Part shown: in pieces, positions 52,027-61,169 of the stretch | Numbering within the stretch: the stretch's first letter is position 1 | Layout: each line of letters opens with the position of its first letter | Assembly: GCF_030161435.1 (NCBI RefSeq) | Contig: NZ_BSSV01000001.1 | Coordinates: forward strand, 1,094,872 to 1,158,871 | DNA length: 64,000 bases | From: Thalassotalea loyana | Lineage (GTDB): Bacteria; Pseudomonadota; Gammaproteobacteria; Enterobacterales; Alteromonadaceae | Direction of reading: 5' to 3' | Notes under the pieces: model-generated | Told to the model about the DNA's origin: nothing | Seen by the model: the letters and a program-made list of their open reading frames with translations, nothing else | The model's database searches: none | Translations under genes and position numbers: made by a program

Positions 52027-53454
52027 ATGTACGTTAAATACTTGGTAACAGTGCTAGTTATTATCTCTTTGGGTGGTTGTGAAGTTAATCAACCACCAGT
52101 TAAAGAAGCCATGATCGAGCAAGTTATGCCTGAAACTAACCAAGAACCGCCAATTAATTATGATGAAGTTGCGAATGCAGCAATCGGTGATGTTAAAGAC
52201 GGTTGGTTAAAAAATTTCAATGATCCAGCGCTTGAAGCGATTGTCGAAGAAGCTATTCGTCATAATCTTAATTTGCAAGCGGCGGTTACAAAATTAGATG
52301 CCGCTGCTGCAATTGCCATTCAAGCTGGCGCCGAACTTAAGCCAGTCATCGGTGTTGGCGGTAATTTGGGTACCGACCAACTGTTTTCATCAAGTGGCTA
52401 CGAAATTGACAATGATGCTATTGCGTTAAATATGTCATGGGAGTTAGACATATGGGGGCGCATACGCGCACAACAAGCAGCGGGTGAAGCTGCATTTGAA
52501 GCAACACAATATCAAGTGATGTGGGCATATCAGTCGATAGCCGCTCAAACAGCAAAAATCTATTACTTGTTGACAGAAGCACAATTGCAATTAGGTTTAG
52601 CCAATGAGGCTGTCGCTTTATACGAGAAAACCTATGACATAGTTGCAGTAAAGTATAAGCAAGGCCAGGTGACGCAGCGTGAGGTTTCACTTGCAAGTGC
52701 TAACGTCGCATCTGGTAAAGCGACAGTTCGTAAAGCGCAAAGTGCATTGTTGCAAGCGTCGCGTGCTTTGGAAGTTATGCTAGGCAGATATCCAGCAGCA
52801 GAAATAGCTGGTGCGCAAAATCTAAACGCAACATTACCGCCAATTCCTGTTGGACTGCCTTCTGAACTGTTAGAGCGTCGCCCCGATATTAAATCTGCCG
52901 AGCGAGCGGCAGCAGCACAGTTCTATCAGATTCAGCAAGCAGAAACGGCTCGACTACCTAAAATTTCATTAACCGCAGGTGTTGGCTCAGTCTCCAATGA
53001 CTTAACCAGCGCAATATCACTTGGTAATGAGTTTTGGTCACTTGGTACTAACTTTGTCGCGCCAATCTTTACCGGTGGAGCGTTAGAGGCACAAGTTAAT
53101 GTGGAGTCAGCCGAATATCGTCAAGCAATGGCAAATTACGGCTTAACGGCATTGAAAGCCTTTAGTGAAGTTGAACAAGGCTTAGCGAATGAAACATTAT
53201 TACGTGAGCAACAAGCGTACTTAACGCAAGTGGTATACGACTCGCAAGAAGCGTTGCGTGTGGCTAATGTTCAGTTTGATGTTGGCAAGGTTGATTTATT
53301 GTCTGTTATCCAGCAACAAGGTCAGCTAATTGGTGCTAAAGTGAACTTGTTGAATATAAAAGATACCCGTTTGCAGCAGCGGATTGATTTACATTTGGCA
53401 CTAGGTGGTGATTTTCAAGAGGGACCTAAAGTAGAACCAGCTGAAGTGCAGTAG
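52027..53454 (+). CDS. Outer-membrane efflux lipoprotein (NodT/OprM type)
   Basis: 475 residues. Signal peptide with lipobox LGGC (Cys19). Repeated OEP domains: NLNLQAAVTKLDAAAAIAIQAGAELKP in the first half and ERRPDIKSAERAAAAQFYQIQQAETARLPKISLT in the second. Trimeric TolC-like channel. It follows the HlyD-type adaptor by 16 bp and ends the operon. Confidence 0.9.
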   Translation: MYVKYLVTVLVIISLGGCEVNQPPVKEAMIEQVMPETNQEPPINYDEVANAAIGDVKDGWLKNFNDPALEAIVEEAIRHNLNLQAAVTKLDAAAAIAIQAGAELKPVIGVGGNLGTDQLFSSSGYEIDNDAIALNMSWELDIWGRIRAQQAAGEAAFEATQYQVMWAYQSIAAQTAKIYYLLTEAQLQLGLANEAVALYEKTYDIVAVKYKQGQVTQREVSLASANVASGKATVRKAQSALLQASRALEVMLGRYPAAEIAGAQNLNATLPPIPVGLPSELLERRPDIKSAERAAAAQFYQIQQAETARLPKISLTAGVGSVSNDLTSAISLGNEFWSLGTNFVAPIFTGGALEAQVNVESAEYRQAMANYGLTALKAFSEVEQGLANETLLREQQAYLTQVVYDSQEALRVANVQFDVGKVDLLSVIQQQGQLIGAKVNLLNIKDTRLQQRIDLHLALGGDFQEGPKVEPAEVQ

Positions 53455-53476
53455 TCGCAGATATCAATCGACTAAG

Positions 53477-53510
53477 AAAAAGCCTTTTCATTTCGATGAA
53501 CAGGCTTTTT
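53477..53510 (+). terminator. Terminator of the envelope/export operon
   Basis: Stem AAAAGCCT-TTTCAT / ATGAACAGGCTTTT (one mismatch region), loop TTCG, T-run. Confidence 0.8.
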
Positions 53511-53725
53511 AAGTATAGGGAGCTCGACAAGTCGTGATGGCAAAGGTGCATTATTAAATGAATAAAATACGGCGTTACAATCTATCCGACGAAAACCACA
53601 TTTTATCGATAAAATTATGATTTCCATCCTTCTTTGGCTATATTTGGAACACTAATAAAAATAACACTACGATTACTGTGGTGATTATCAAACTATGCAA
53701 CTCATGCTTTCCACAGGGAACATAT

Positions 53726-56700
53726 ATGTCGATTAAAAAATCATTAATTGCGATGGCGATTGCTGCCTCGGCAATCTCTAGCAGTGCCTTCGCGTCTATT
53801 GATACCAGTTTACTAGAAGGACTAAAAGCGCGTAACGTTGGCCCCGCGACAACAAGTGGCCGAATTTCCGACGTTGAAGCAGTTATCTCCAATCCAAATA
53901 TTATTTATGCGGCAGCTGCGTCTGGTGGTATTTGGAAATCAGTTAATGCTGGATTGAATTGGGAGCCCATCTTTGATGAGCAAGATTATGCCTCAATCGG
54001 TGCGTTAGCAATCAATCAATCAATTCCTGATATTGTTTGGGTGGGTACTGGTGAAGGTAATGTTCGTAACTCAGTGTCAATCGGCGGTGGTATATACAAA
54101 ACCCTTGATGGTGGTAAAAGCTGGAAAAAACTTGGCTTAGAAAAAACTGAGCGTATTAACCGTATCGCATTGCACCCAACAAACCCTGATATTGCATATG
54201 CTGCAGCCATGGGTGAGTTATGGGGTGAAAACGAAGAGCGTGGCGTATACAAAACTGTTGATGGCGGTAAAACGTGGCAAAAGATCTTATACGTTAACGA
54301 AAAAACGGGTGCCACTGATATTCGTATGGACCCTACCAACCCAAACAAACTCTATGCTTCTATGTGGGAATATCGTCGTTGGCCATATCGATTTGAATCA
54401 GGTGGAGCAGGCTCTGGTTTGTTTGTTTCAAATGATGGTGGTGAAACCTGGACAGAAAAAACAGCTGCCGATGGTTTACCTTCAGGTGATTTAGGTCGTA
54501 TTACCATTGAGATTGCACCAAGCCAACCAAATACGGTTTACGCCTTAGTTGAAGCAGAGCAAAGTGCTTTAATGCGTTCAGATGATGGTGGTGATAGCTG
54601 GCGCACTGTTAACAATGACGTTGGTGTTAGTGACCGCCCATTCTATTACGCAGAAATTGAAGTGGATCCAAACGATCCTGATACGATTTATAACATTGCG
54701 ACGTTTATTCGACGTTCAATTGACGGCGGTAAAACATTTACCATGCTAGATAAAATCAATTGTTGTGCTGCGGGTAACACGATCCACATTGATAATCACT
54801 CAGTTTGGATTAACCCTGAGAATTCAAAACATATTATTTTAGGTAACGACGGCGGTGTTCAAATCACCCAAGATAAAGGTGATAGCTGGCGTTTTGTCCA
54901 AAATATGCCAATTTCTCAGTTCTATCACGTGCGTGTTGATAATGGCCATCCATACAATATTTATGGTGGTTTACAAGATAATGGCTCATGGCGTGGACCA
55001 AGTGAAATTTGGCAAACAGGTGGCATTCGCAATGTTCATTGGCAGGAAATTGGTTTTGGAGATGGTTTTGATGCCATGGCATTCCCTGATGATATTACGC
55101 AAGGCTATAGCCAATCACAAGGTGGCTATTTAAGTCGTTGGAACTTAAATACAGGTGAAGAGAAACTTATTCGCCCTAACGCGCCAAGCCCAGATGTTGA
55201 ATTACGTTTTAATTGGAACGCGGGGTTAGCGCAAGATCCGTTTGACAACGACACGATTTATTACGGTAGTCAATTCGTCCACAAATCAACAGATCGTGGT
55301 GAAACATGGCAAGTGATTTCTGATGATTTATCAACGAACAAAAAAGAATGGCAACGTTATAAAGACTCGGGTGGTTTAACACCAGATGTAACGGCGGCGG
55401 AAAATTACACGGCAATCATTACGATTGCACCAAGCCCAATAAAACAAGGGGTTATTTGGGTCGGTACCGATGACGGTCGTATTCATGTAACACAAGATGG
55501 TGGTAAAACGTGGCAAAGTGTTGAATCTAAGGCTCGTAAAGCGCCTGACAATGCGTTTGTTCCGCATATTCAACCATCAAAACATAAAGCTGATGAAGCG
55601 TTTATCGTGTTTGATAATCATCGTAGCGGCGACATGAAGCCTTATATATTTAAAGCGTCTAAATTTGGTAAGAAGTTTACGAATTTAACGACTAAAAATA
55701 TCAAAGGTTATGCGCTGTCTGTAGTGCAAGATCATGTAGATGAAAACTTACTGTTCTTAGGGACTGAACTTGGTTTATACGCGACAACAGATGGCGGCGA
55801 CTCTTGGTTTAAATGGACCCAAGGCGTACCAACAGTTTCGGTAATGGATCTAGCTATCCAAGAACGTGAAAATGACTTAGTTGTCGCAACTCATGGCCGT
55901 TCTATTTATGTCATCGATGATTACAGTGCGTTGCGTGGTATGAATAATAAAACCTTAGAGCAAGAGCTAGCATTGTTAAGTGTGACAGATGGTCAACAGT
56001 ATATGGCTAATCGCGCACCTTCAACACGCTTTTGGGGCGATGCTGCGTATGTCGGCGATAACGAAGAATACGGTGTTGTCCTTACAGTAAATGCTGCCGG
56101 TGAACATTTACCTCACCCAGATAAAACGCAAGAAAAAGCGCGTTTGGATAAATTAGCCACAGTTAAAAATGCAGATGCTAATGAAAAGTCTAGCGAAGCG
56201 ACAATCGTTGTTTCTAATGCTCAAGGTGATGTAGTTCGTACGTTTAGAGCGAACTTACACCAAGGTGTTAACCGCATTGTTTGGGGCATGGAGTCTGACG
56301 GCGCTAAATCAATGCCTGGTGGTCCAGCAAGTGATATTTTAAGCCCAGGACCTCAAGTGCCACCGGGCGAATATAGCTTAAAAGTAACGATGAATGACCA
56401 ATCTTTTATCGCAAAAGCGAATGCGTTAATTGATCCGCGTTTTACAGTAAGCGTTGCCGATTTAGAAGAAAACTATAAGCAGCAACATGAAGTTGTTGAT
56501 ATGTTATCTGTTGTTGCGACAGCTGCGCATAAATTAGCTGATAGCAAAAAAGACATTGAGCTAATTCAAACGGTCGCCAATAAAGCATTGAAAGACGTTA
56601 AAGAAAATAAAGAAGAGCACGTTGCAAGTAAACTGACTGAAAAAGCAGGTCAGTTACTTAAGCAAATTGGTGAGTTAGACAAAGGCTTGCGCTCATTACC

Positions 56701-56956
56701 GAATACCAATGGTCTTGTTGATGAAAGCTATAAAGTTACCTCTAAGATCTTTACCGCCTGGGGCTATGTTGGCAGCACTTATGGTAAACCGTCACCAACA
56801 GCTGCTTATTTTATTGAAGAAGCGAAGTTAAGCCTTACTGAAAACGTTGAGAAAATTAATCAATTTTTATCAGCAGATTTAGCGGAGTTTAAAGATGACT
56901 TCAACAACTCTGGTATCCAGTTACTATCAAATAGCGATGTCATTTCGCTAAATTAA
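53726..56956 (+). CDS. Secreted BNR/VPS10-type beta-propeller protein (first of tandem pair)
   Basis: 1076 residues from ATG at 53726 (GGGAA upstream); an earlier frame start at 53678 would spoil the signal peptide. The signal peptide ends SSAFA (about 25). Many Asp-box repeats (SxDGGxxW, e.g. TLDGGKSWKK, TVDGGKTWQK, SNDGGETWTE) build two beta-propellers as in sortilin/VPS10 and 'glycosyl hydrolase' BNR proteins. A C-terminal part has an Ig-like segment (VNRIVWGMESDG) and helices. Enzymatic activity is unproven; such proteins are often annotated as glycosidases without evidence. Confidence 0.82.
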   Translation: MSIKKSLIAMAIAASAISSSAFASIDTSLLEGLKARNVGPATTSGRISDVEAVISNPNIIYAAAASGGIWKSVNAGLNWEPIFDEQDYASIGALAINQSIPDIVWVGTGEGNVRNSVSIGGGIYKTLDGGKSWKKLGLEKTERINRIALHPTNPDIAYAAAMGELWGENEERGVYKTVDGGKTWQKILYVNEKTGATDIRMDPTNPNKLYASMWEYRRWPYRFESGGAGSGLFVSNDGGETWTEKTAADGLPSGDLGRITIEIAPSQPNTVYALVEAEQSALMRSDDGGDSWRTVNNDVGVSDRPFYYAEIEVDPNDPDTIYNIATFIRRSIDGGKTFTMLDKINCCAAGNTIHIDNHSVWINPENSKHIILGNDGGVQITQDKGDSWRFVQNMPISQFYHVRVDNGHPYNIYGGLQDNGSWRGPSEIWQTGGIRNVHWQEIGFGDGFDAMAFPDDITQGYSQSQGGYLSRWNLNTGEEKLIRPNAPSPDVELRFNWNAGLAQDPFDNDTIYYGSQFVHKSTDRGETWQVISDDLSTNKKEWQRYKDSGGLTPDVTAAENYTAIITIAPSPIKQGVIWVGTDDGRIHVTQDGGKTWQSVESKARKAPDNAFVPHIQPSKHKADEAFIVFDNHRSGDMKPYIFKASKFGKKFTNLTTKNIKGYALSVVQDHVDENLLFLGTELGLYATTDGGDSWFKWTQGVPTVSVMDLAIQERENDLVVATHGRSIYVIDDYSALRGMNNKTLEQELALLSVTDGQQYMANRAPSTRFWGDAAYVGDNEEYGVVLTVNAAGEHLPHPDKTQEKARLDKLATVKNADANEKSSEATIVVSNAQGDVVRTFRANLHQGVNRIVWGMESDGAKSMPGGPASDILSPGPQVPPGEYSLKVTMNDQSFIAKANALIDPRFTVSVADLEENYKQQHEVVDMLSVVATAAHKLADSKKDIELIQTVANKALKDVKENKEEHVASKLTEKAGQLLKQIGELDKGLRSLPNTNGLVDESYKVTSKIFTAWGYVGSTYGKPSPTAAYFIEEAKLSLTENVEKINQFLSADLAEFKDDFNNSGIQLLSNSDVISLN

Positions 56957-56960
56957 TCTT

Positions 56961-56991
56961 AAGTCGCCCAGTCATGCCTGGGCGACTTTTT
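56961..56991 (+). terminator. Terminator between the tandem propeller genes
   Basis: Perfect 11-bp stem AAGTCGCCCAG / CTGGGCGACTT, loop of 6, then TTTTT. Its strength suggests the second copy has its own promoter or is reached only by read-through, although only 61 bp separate the genes. Confidence 0.9.
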
Positions 56992-57017
56992 ATCTGAACA
57001 TATAAAAGGTCAAAATA

Positions 57018-60000
57018 ATGAAAAAAGTTCTGCCATTTATTGCAACAGCACTTGCCTTAGCTATTTCACCAAATGCAGCTATCGCAAAAGACGGTGCAAA
57101 TGATGCAAGTATTTATGCAAACATTCCTATGCGTAACTTAGGGCCCGCCGTTACTGGTGGTCGTGTAAGTGATTTTGCCGTTAATCCTGATAATTTTAGC
57201 GAATATTATGTTGCAACATCATCAGGTGGTTTGTGGAAAACAACGAACGCAGGTACAACATGGAAGCCTATTTTTGATAATCAAGCGAGTTACTCGCTAG
57301 GCGATGTAACTTTAGATCCAAATAACTCGAACGTTGTTTGGGTAGGTACAGGAGAAAATAACTCGCAGCGCTCTGTGGCCTACGGTGACGGTATCTACAA
57401 GTCTGTAGATGGCGGTAAAAGCTGGAAAAACATGGGGTTAAAAAACTCTGAACATATTAGTGAGATTTTAGTTGATCCACGCAATTCAGATGTTGTTTAC
57501 GCAGCTTCACAAGGTCCATTATGGAGTAAGGGCGGTGATCGTGGTTTATTTAAAACTGTTGATGGTGGTAAAACATGGGAAAATGTTTTAAATATCAGTG
57601 AGCACACAGGTGTTAGTGATATTGCCTTTGATCCGCAAAACCCAGATGTAATTTATGCAACAAGCTATCAACGTCGTCGTCACGTTTGGACATTAATCAA
57701 CGGTGGTCCAGAGTCGGCGATTCATAAATCTACTGACGGTGGTAAAACGTGGCAGAAAATCACGAAAGGTTTACCTGGTGGCGATTTAGGTCGTATTGGT
57801 ATTGACGTTGCGCCAAGCTCGCCAAATATTATTTATGCAATTGTTGAATTGCCAAACGACAAAGGTGGCTTCTACCGCTCTACCGATTACGGTGTAAGCT
57901 GGCATAAGCAAAGTAGCTATGTTTCAGGCTCACCTCAGTATTATCAAGAGATTGTAGTCGATCCGAAAAATCCACACCGTGTTTATTCATTAGATACTTA
58001 TATGATGGTGACGGAAGACGGTGGTAAAAACTTCACACGTGCTGGTGAAGCACACAAGCATGTTGATAATCACGCACTTTGGATCAACCCAAACAATACC
58101 AACCATTTAATTGTAGGTAGTGACGGTGGTGTATACGAGTCATTCGATAGAGCGAAAAACTGGCGTTTCTTCGACAATATGCCATTAACTCAGTTCTACA
58201 AAGTTACTGTTGATTATGACTTACCGTTTTACAATGTTTTTGGTGGTACGCAAGATAACGCATCGTTAGGTGCACCACACCGTACAACCAATAACTCAGG
58301 TATTCGTAATTCTGATTGGTTATATACACAGTTTGGTGACGGCTTCAAAACCGTAATCGACCCAAGCGATCCAAATATCATCTATTCGCAATACCAATAC
58401 GGTGGCCTAGCGCGTTTTGACAAACGCTCTGGTGAACGTGTTCAAATGCAACCAGTTTCACCAGATGTTAATGAAGCACAACGTTTCAACTGGAATTCGC
58501 CACTACTCATCAGTCCACATAACAATGAACGTCTGTACTACGCGTCACAACGTGTATTTAGAACAAACGATCGTGGTGATACTTGGCAAGCGGTTAGCCC
58601 TGATTTATCGCGTAACTTAGATCGAAATAAATTAGAGGTAATGGACAAAGTTTGGGGTGTAGATACGGTTGCTAAAAACAAATCAACGTCATTCTACGGC
58701 TCTGTAGTATCACTGACTGAATCACCTGTTAAAGAAGGTGTTTTGTTTGCAGGTACCGACGATGGCTTAATTCAAGTAACGCTTGATGGTGGTGATACGT
58801 GGTCTAAAACCAAATGGCCGAAAAAAGTGCCTGAGAATTCATATGTTAGTGATTTAGAAGCGTCACTATTTAATGAATCAACGGTATTTGCGACCTTTGA
58901 TAACCACAAAAAAGGGGACTTTGCTCCTTATGTTTACCGCTCTGACAATAGCGGTAAGAGCTGGAAAAACATCACAGGTAACTTACCTAAGCGCGGCAGT
59001 GTTTATACCGTCGTTCAAGATCACGTAAACAAAGACTTACTATTTGTAGGTACCGAGTTTGGTGTTTTCTTCACGCAAAATGGTGGTAGTAACTGGACGC
59101 AACTCAAAGGCAATATGCCGACAATTGCGATTCGCGATTTAGAAATTCAGCGTCGTGAAAATGACTTGGCAATGGCTTCATTTGGTCGTGGTTTCTTCAT
59201 CTTTGATGACTACACACCGCTTCGTGAATTAGCTAAAACAGTAAAATCTGCGCCTGCAACAATCTTCCCTGTACGTAAAGCAATTCAGTTTATTGAATCA
59301 GACCCTATGGGCTTACCGGGTAAAGCGATGCAAGGTGCTGATTTCTACTTTGCTGAAAACCCAGCTTACGGTGCCGTATTTAGCTACTATATCGGTGATG
59401 ACTTTACATCGCTCAAAGCTAAGCGTCAGAAAAAAGACGCTAAACTGCGTAAAGACGATAAGCCGGTTTACTACCCTTCTTGGGAAGAACTCAAAGAAGA
59501 AGATTTAGAGCCAGGTTCAAAGTTAATCTTTACCGTTAAAGATATGCAAGGCAACGTTGTTCGTCGCTTAACGGCTCCAGCGCGTAAAGGCTTTAATCGT
59601 ATTGCATGGGACTTACGCTACCCTGGTTTTGGTGTCATTTCTAAAAATGTTGATAAAGATAGCGGCCCGTTCGTTGTTCCGGGTAAGTACCAAGTATCAT
59701 TATCAAAGGTGGTTAATGGAATCGATACGCCTTATGAAGGTAGCCAAACCTTTGAAGTGGTAGCATTTGAAAATCGTACCTTCAAGAGTAACGATCGCAA
59801 TGCGGACTTAGCGTTTGATATGAAAGCCGGTAAGTTAGCATCGGCAATTAACGGTGTTCAAAATCATATTCGTGCGTTAGAAAAGCGTATCGATAATATT
59901 GGTTATAGTGCAACGCAGACATTAACTGCTTCACAAGATATTCATTCAACGGTTGTTCAAATGAAACGTGAATTAACTGAGATCAAATATCTATTAAACG

Positions 60001-60251
60001 GTAACCGCGTTATTGCTAAGCGTGCTGAACCTACACCAACGTCGGTGCAAGGTTACATTGGTTACTTACAATGGAGCCGTAGTGAAAGTACTGGTCCTGT
60101 GTCTGGCCAACAAAAACTTCGCTTTAACCGCGCTTCTGAAGGTTTTGATGTAGTTTACCAACGCACTAAAGCATTAACAGAGTTAGTTGAAAAACTTGAA
60201 GGACAATTAAAGCAAGACGGTAGTAACTTCCTACCAAATACTGGCTTCTAA
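57018..60251 (+). CDS. Secreted BNR/VPS10-type beta-propeller protein (second of tandem pair)
   Basis: 1077 residues, paralogue of the previous gene with the same order: signal peptide (ending NAAIA, about 23), RNLGPAVTGGRVSDFAV opening, Asp boxes (SVDGGKSWKN, TVDGGKTWEN, STDGGKTWQK, RTNDRGDTW), GDGFKTVIDP block, Ig-like segment (FNRIAWDLRYPG) and a helical end. Divergence is considerable, so the duplication is old. Possible roles: binding or hydrolysis of polymers, or peptide binding outside the cytoplasm. Confidence 0.82.
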   Translation: MKKVLPFIATALALAISPNAAIAKDGANDASIYANIPMRNLGPAVTGGRVSDFAVNPDNFSEYYVATSSGGLWKTTNAGTTWKPIFDNQASYSLGDVTLDPNNSNVVWVGTGENNSQRSVAYGDGIYKSVDGGKSWKNMGLKNSEHISEILVDPRNSDVVYAASQGPLWSKGGDRGLFKTVDGGKTWENVLNISEHTGVSDIAFDPQNPDVIYATSYQRRRHVWTLINGGPESAIHKSTDGGKTWQKITKGLPGGDLGRIGIDVAPSSPNIIYAIVELPNDKGGFYRSTDYGVSWHKQSSYVSGSPQYYQEIVVDPKNPHRVYSLDTYMMVTEDGGKNFTRAGEAHKHVDNHALWINPNNTNHLIVGSDGGVYESFDRAKNWRFFDNMPLTQFYKVTVDYDLPFYNVFGGTQDNASLGAPHRTTNNSGIRNSDWLYTQFGDGFKTVIDPSDPNIIYSQYQYGGLARFDKRSGERVQMQPVSPDVNEAQRFNWNSPLLISPHNNERLYYASQRVFRTNDRGDTWQAVSPDLSRNLDRNKLEVMDKVWGVDTVAKNKSTSFYGSVVSLTESPVKEGVLFAGTDDGLIQVTLDGGDTWSKTKWPKKVPENSYVSDLEASLFNESTVFATFDNHKKGDFAPYVYRSDNSGKSWKNITGNLPKRGSVYTVVQDHVNKDLLFVGTEFGVFFTQNGGSNWTQLKGNMPTIAIRDLEIQRRENDLAMASFGRGFFIFDDYTPLRELAKTVKSAPATIFPVRKAIQFIESDPMGLPGKAMQGADFYFAENPAYGAVFSYYIGDDFTSLKAKRQKKDAKLRKDDKPVYYPSWEELKEEDLEPGSKLIFTVKDMQGNVVRRLTAPARKGFNRIAWDLRYPGFGVISKNVDKDSGPFVVPGKYQVSLSKVVNGIDTPYEGSQTFEVVAFENRTFKSNDRNADLAFDMKAGKLASAINGVQNHIRALEKRIDNIGYSATQTLTASQDIHSTVVQMKRELTEIKYLLNGNRVIAKRAEPTPTSVQGYIGYLQWSRSESTGPVSGQQKLRFNRASEGFDVVYQRTKALTELVEKLEGQLKQDGSNFLPNTGF

Positions 60252-60273
60252 ATAGCACTTTAGTGCCTCTTTC

Positions 60274-60309
60274 AAATGGGGTCAGAGTCGATTGACTCTG
60301 ACCCCATTT
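60274..60309. repeat. REP-like perfect palindrome (GGGGTCAGAGTC core)
   Basis: 16-bp perfect arms, AAATGGGGTCAGAGTC and GACTCTGACCCCATTT, flank GATT. The GGGGTCAGAG core is common in intergenic REP-type palindromes of gammaproteobacteria, some linked to RAYT transposases. With the T-rich tail it may also terminate the propeller gene. It lies 43 bp before recR, at the right edge of the inserted block. Confidence 0.85.
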
Positions 60310-60352
60310 ATTTTATACTTAGCGAAATTTTTATCTCTCGTATTATTTCGGC

Positions 60353-60958
60353 ATGAAGTTTAGTCCACTCGTTCAAGAACTTATTGATTCTCTTAAGTGT
60401 TTACCTGGTGTTGGTGGCAAAACAGCACAGCGTATGGCTTTTCAGTTATTAGAGCGCAACCGAAGCGGTGGCGAAAAACTAGCAAACTCGTTAGCCAAAG
60501 CAATGACAGAGGTTGGCCATTGCCAACAGTGCCGTAACTTCACCGAGCATGATCTTTGTGATATTTGTTCAAGCCCTAAACGACAGCTAGCTACTCAATT
60601 GTGTATTGTAGAAAGTCCTGCCGATGTAATTGCTATTGAACAAACGGCTGAATTCCAAGGTCGTTACTTCGTTTTAATGGGGCATTTATCGCCACTAGAT
60701 GGCATTGGCCCGACTGACTTAGGCTTAGATATTCTTGAGAATGAGTTATTAAAAGGCCAAATAACTGAGCTTATTCTAGCGACCAACCCAACCGTGGAAG
60801 GTGAGGCTACTGCGCATTACATTGCAGAAATCGCCAAGCATTATCAGGTGACTATTTCTCGTATTGCTCACGGCGTGCCAGTTGGTGGCGAGCTTGAATA
60901 TGTTGATGGCAACACTTTATCACACGCATTATCTGGCAGAAAAAACTACAACATCTAG
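60353..60958 (+). CDS. recR: RecR, recombination mediator protein
   Basis: 201 residues. Helix-hairpin-helix ([17 protein letters not shown]), four-Cys zinc site ([16 protein letters not shown]) and Toprim domain ([29 protein letters not shown]), ending in a Walker-B-like region. With RecF and RecO it loads RecA at gaps. In E. coli it follows ybaB directly; here the two are 20 kb apart, and a palindrome precedes it. Confidence 0.96.
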   Translation: MKFSPLVQELIDSLKCLPGVGGKTAQRMAFQLLERNRSGGEKLANSLAKAMTEVGHCQQCRNFTEHDLCDICSSPKRQLATQLCIVESPADVIAIEQTAEFQGRYFVLMGHLSPLDGIGPTDLGLDILENELLKGQITELILATNPTVEGEATAHYIAEIAKHYQVTISRIAHGVPVGGELEYVDGNTLSHALSGRKNYNI

Positions 60959-60970
60959 TTGTAGTTTTTT
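60941..60970 (+). terminator. Terminator overlapping the recR 3' end
   Basis: Stem AAAAACTACAAC / GTTGTAGTTTTT with loop ATCTA; the recR stop codon TAG lies in the loop and its edge. The last codons of recR form the left arm. Confidence 0.85.
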
Positions 60971-61051
60971 ATTACTAATTTTTCAGTTCTTCGCTTTTCC
61001 CTACTAGTTTTTCTCGTAACTCTGGTTTATTGGAAAAATTTAAACGCTTTC

Positions 61052-61079
61052 CTTGAATTGCTTTTTGCTATCCCCATAT
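61052..61079 (+). promoter_or_regulatory. Sigma32 heat-shock promoter of htpG
   Basis: CTTGAA, 14 bp, CCCCATAT, an almost exact sigma32 consensus (CTTGAA-N13-17-CCCCATNT). The start falls near 61087. The leader begins with a hairpin AGGCAA-CTTTAA-TTGCCT (61093-61110) followed by TTTT, before the AAGGAG site at 61155. Confidence 0.85.
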
Positions 61080-61169
61080 CTTGATTATCTTCAGGCAACT
61101 TTAATTGCCTTTTTAAATGAATTTACCGATATGCGGTTTAGTTAAGTAATACCAAAGGAGATGTTTCAG

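Noticed and set aside
60274..60309. Palindrome as one end of an insertion sequence flanking the 20-kb block
   Set aside because: I saw no second copy at the ybaB side and no transposase gene in the window.
61161..61169. Start of htpG at the first ATG
   Set aside because: The ribosome site AAGGAG ends directly at this ATG; the ATG at 61170 has proper spacing and begins with the family's usual N-terminus.
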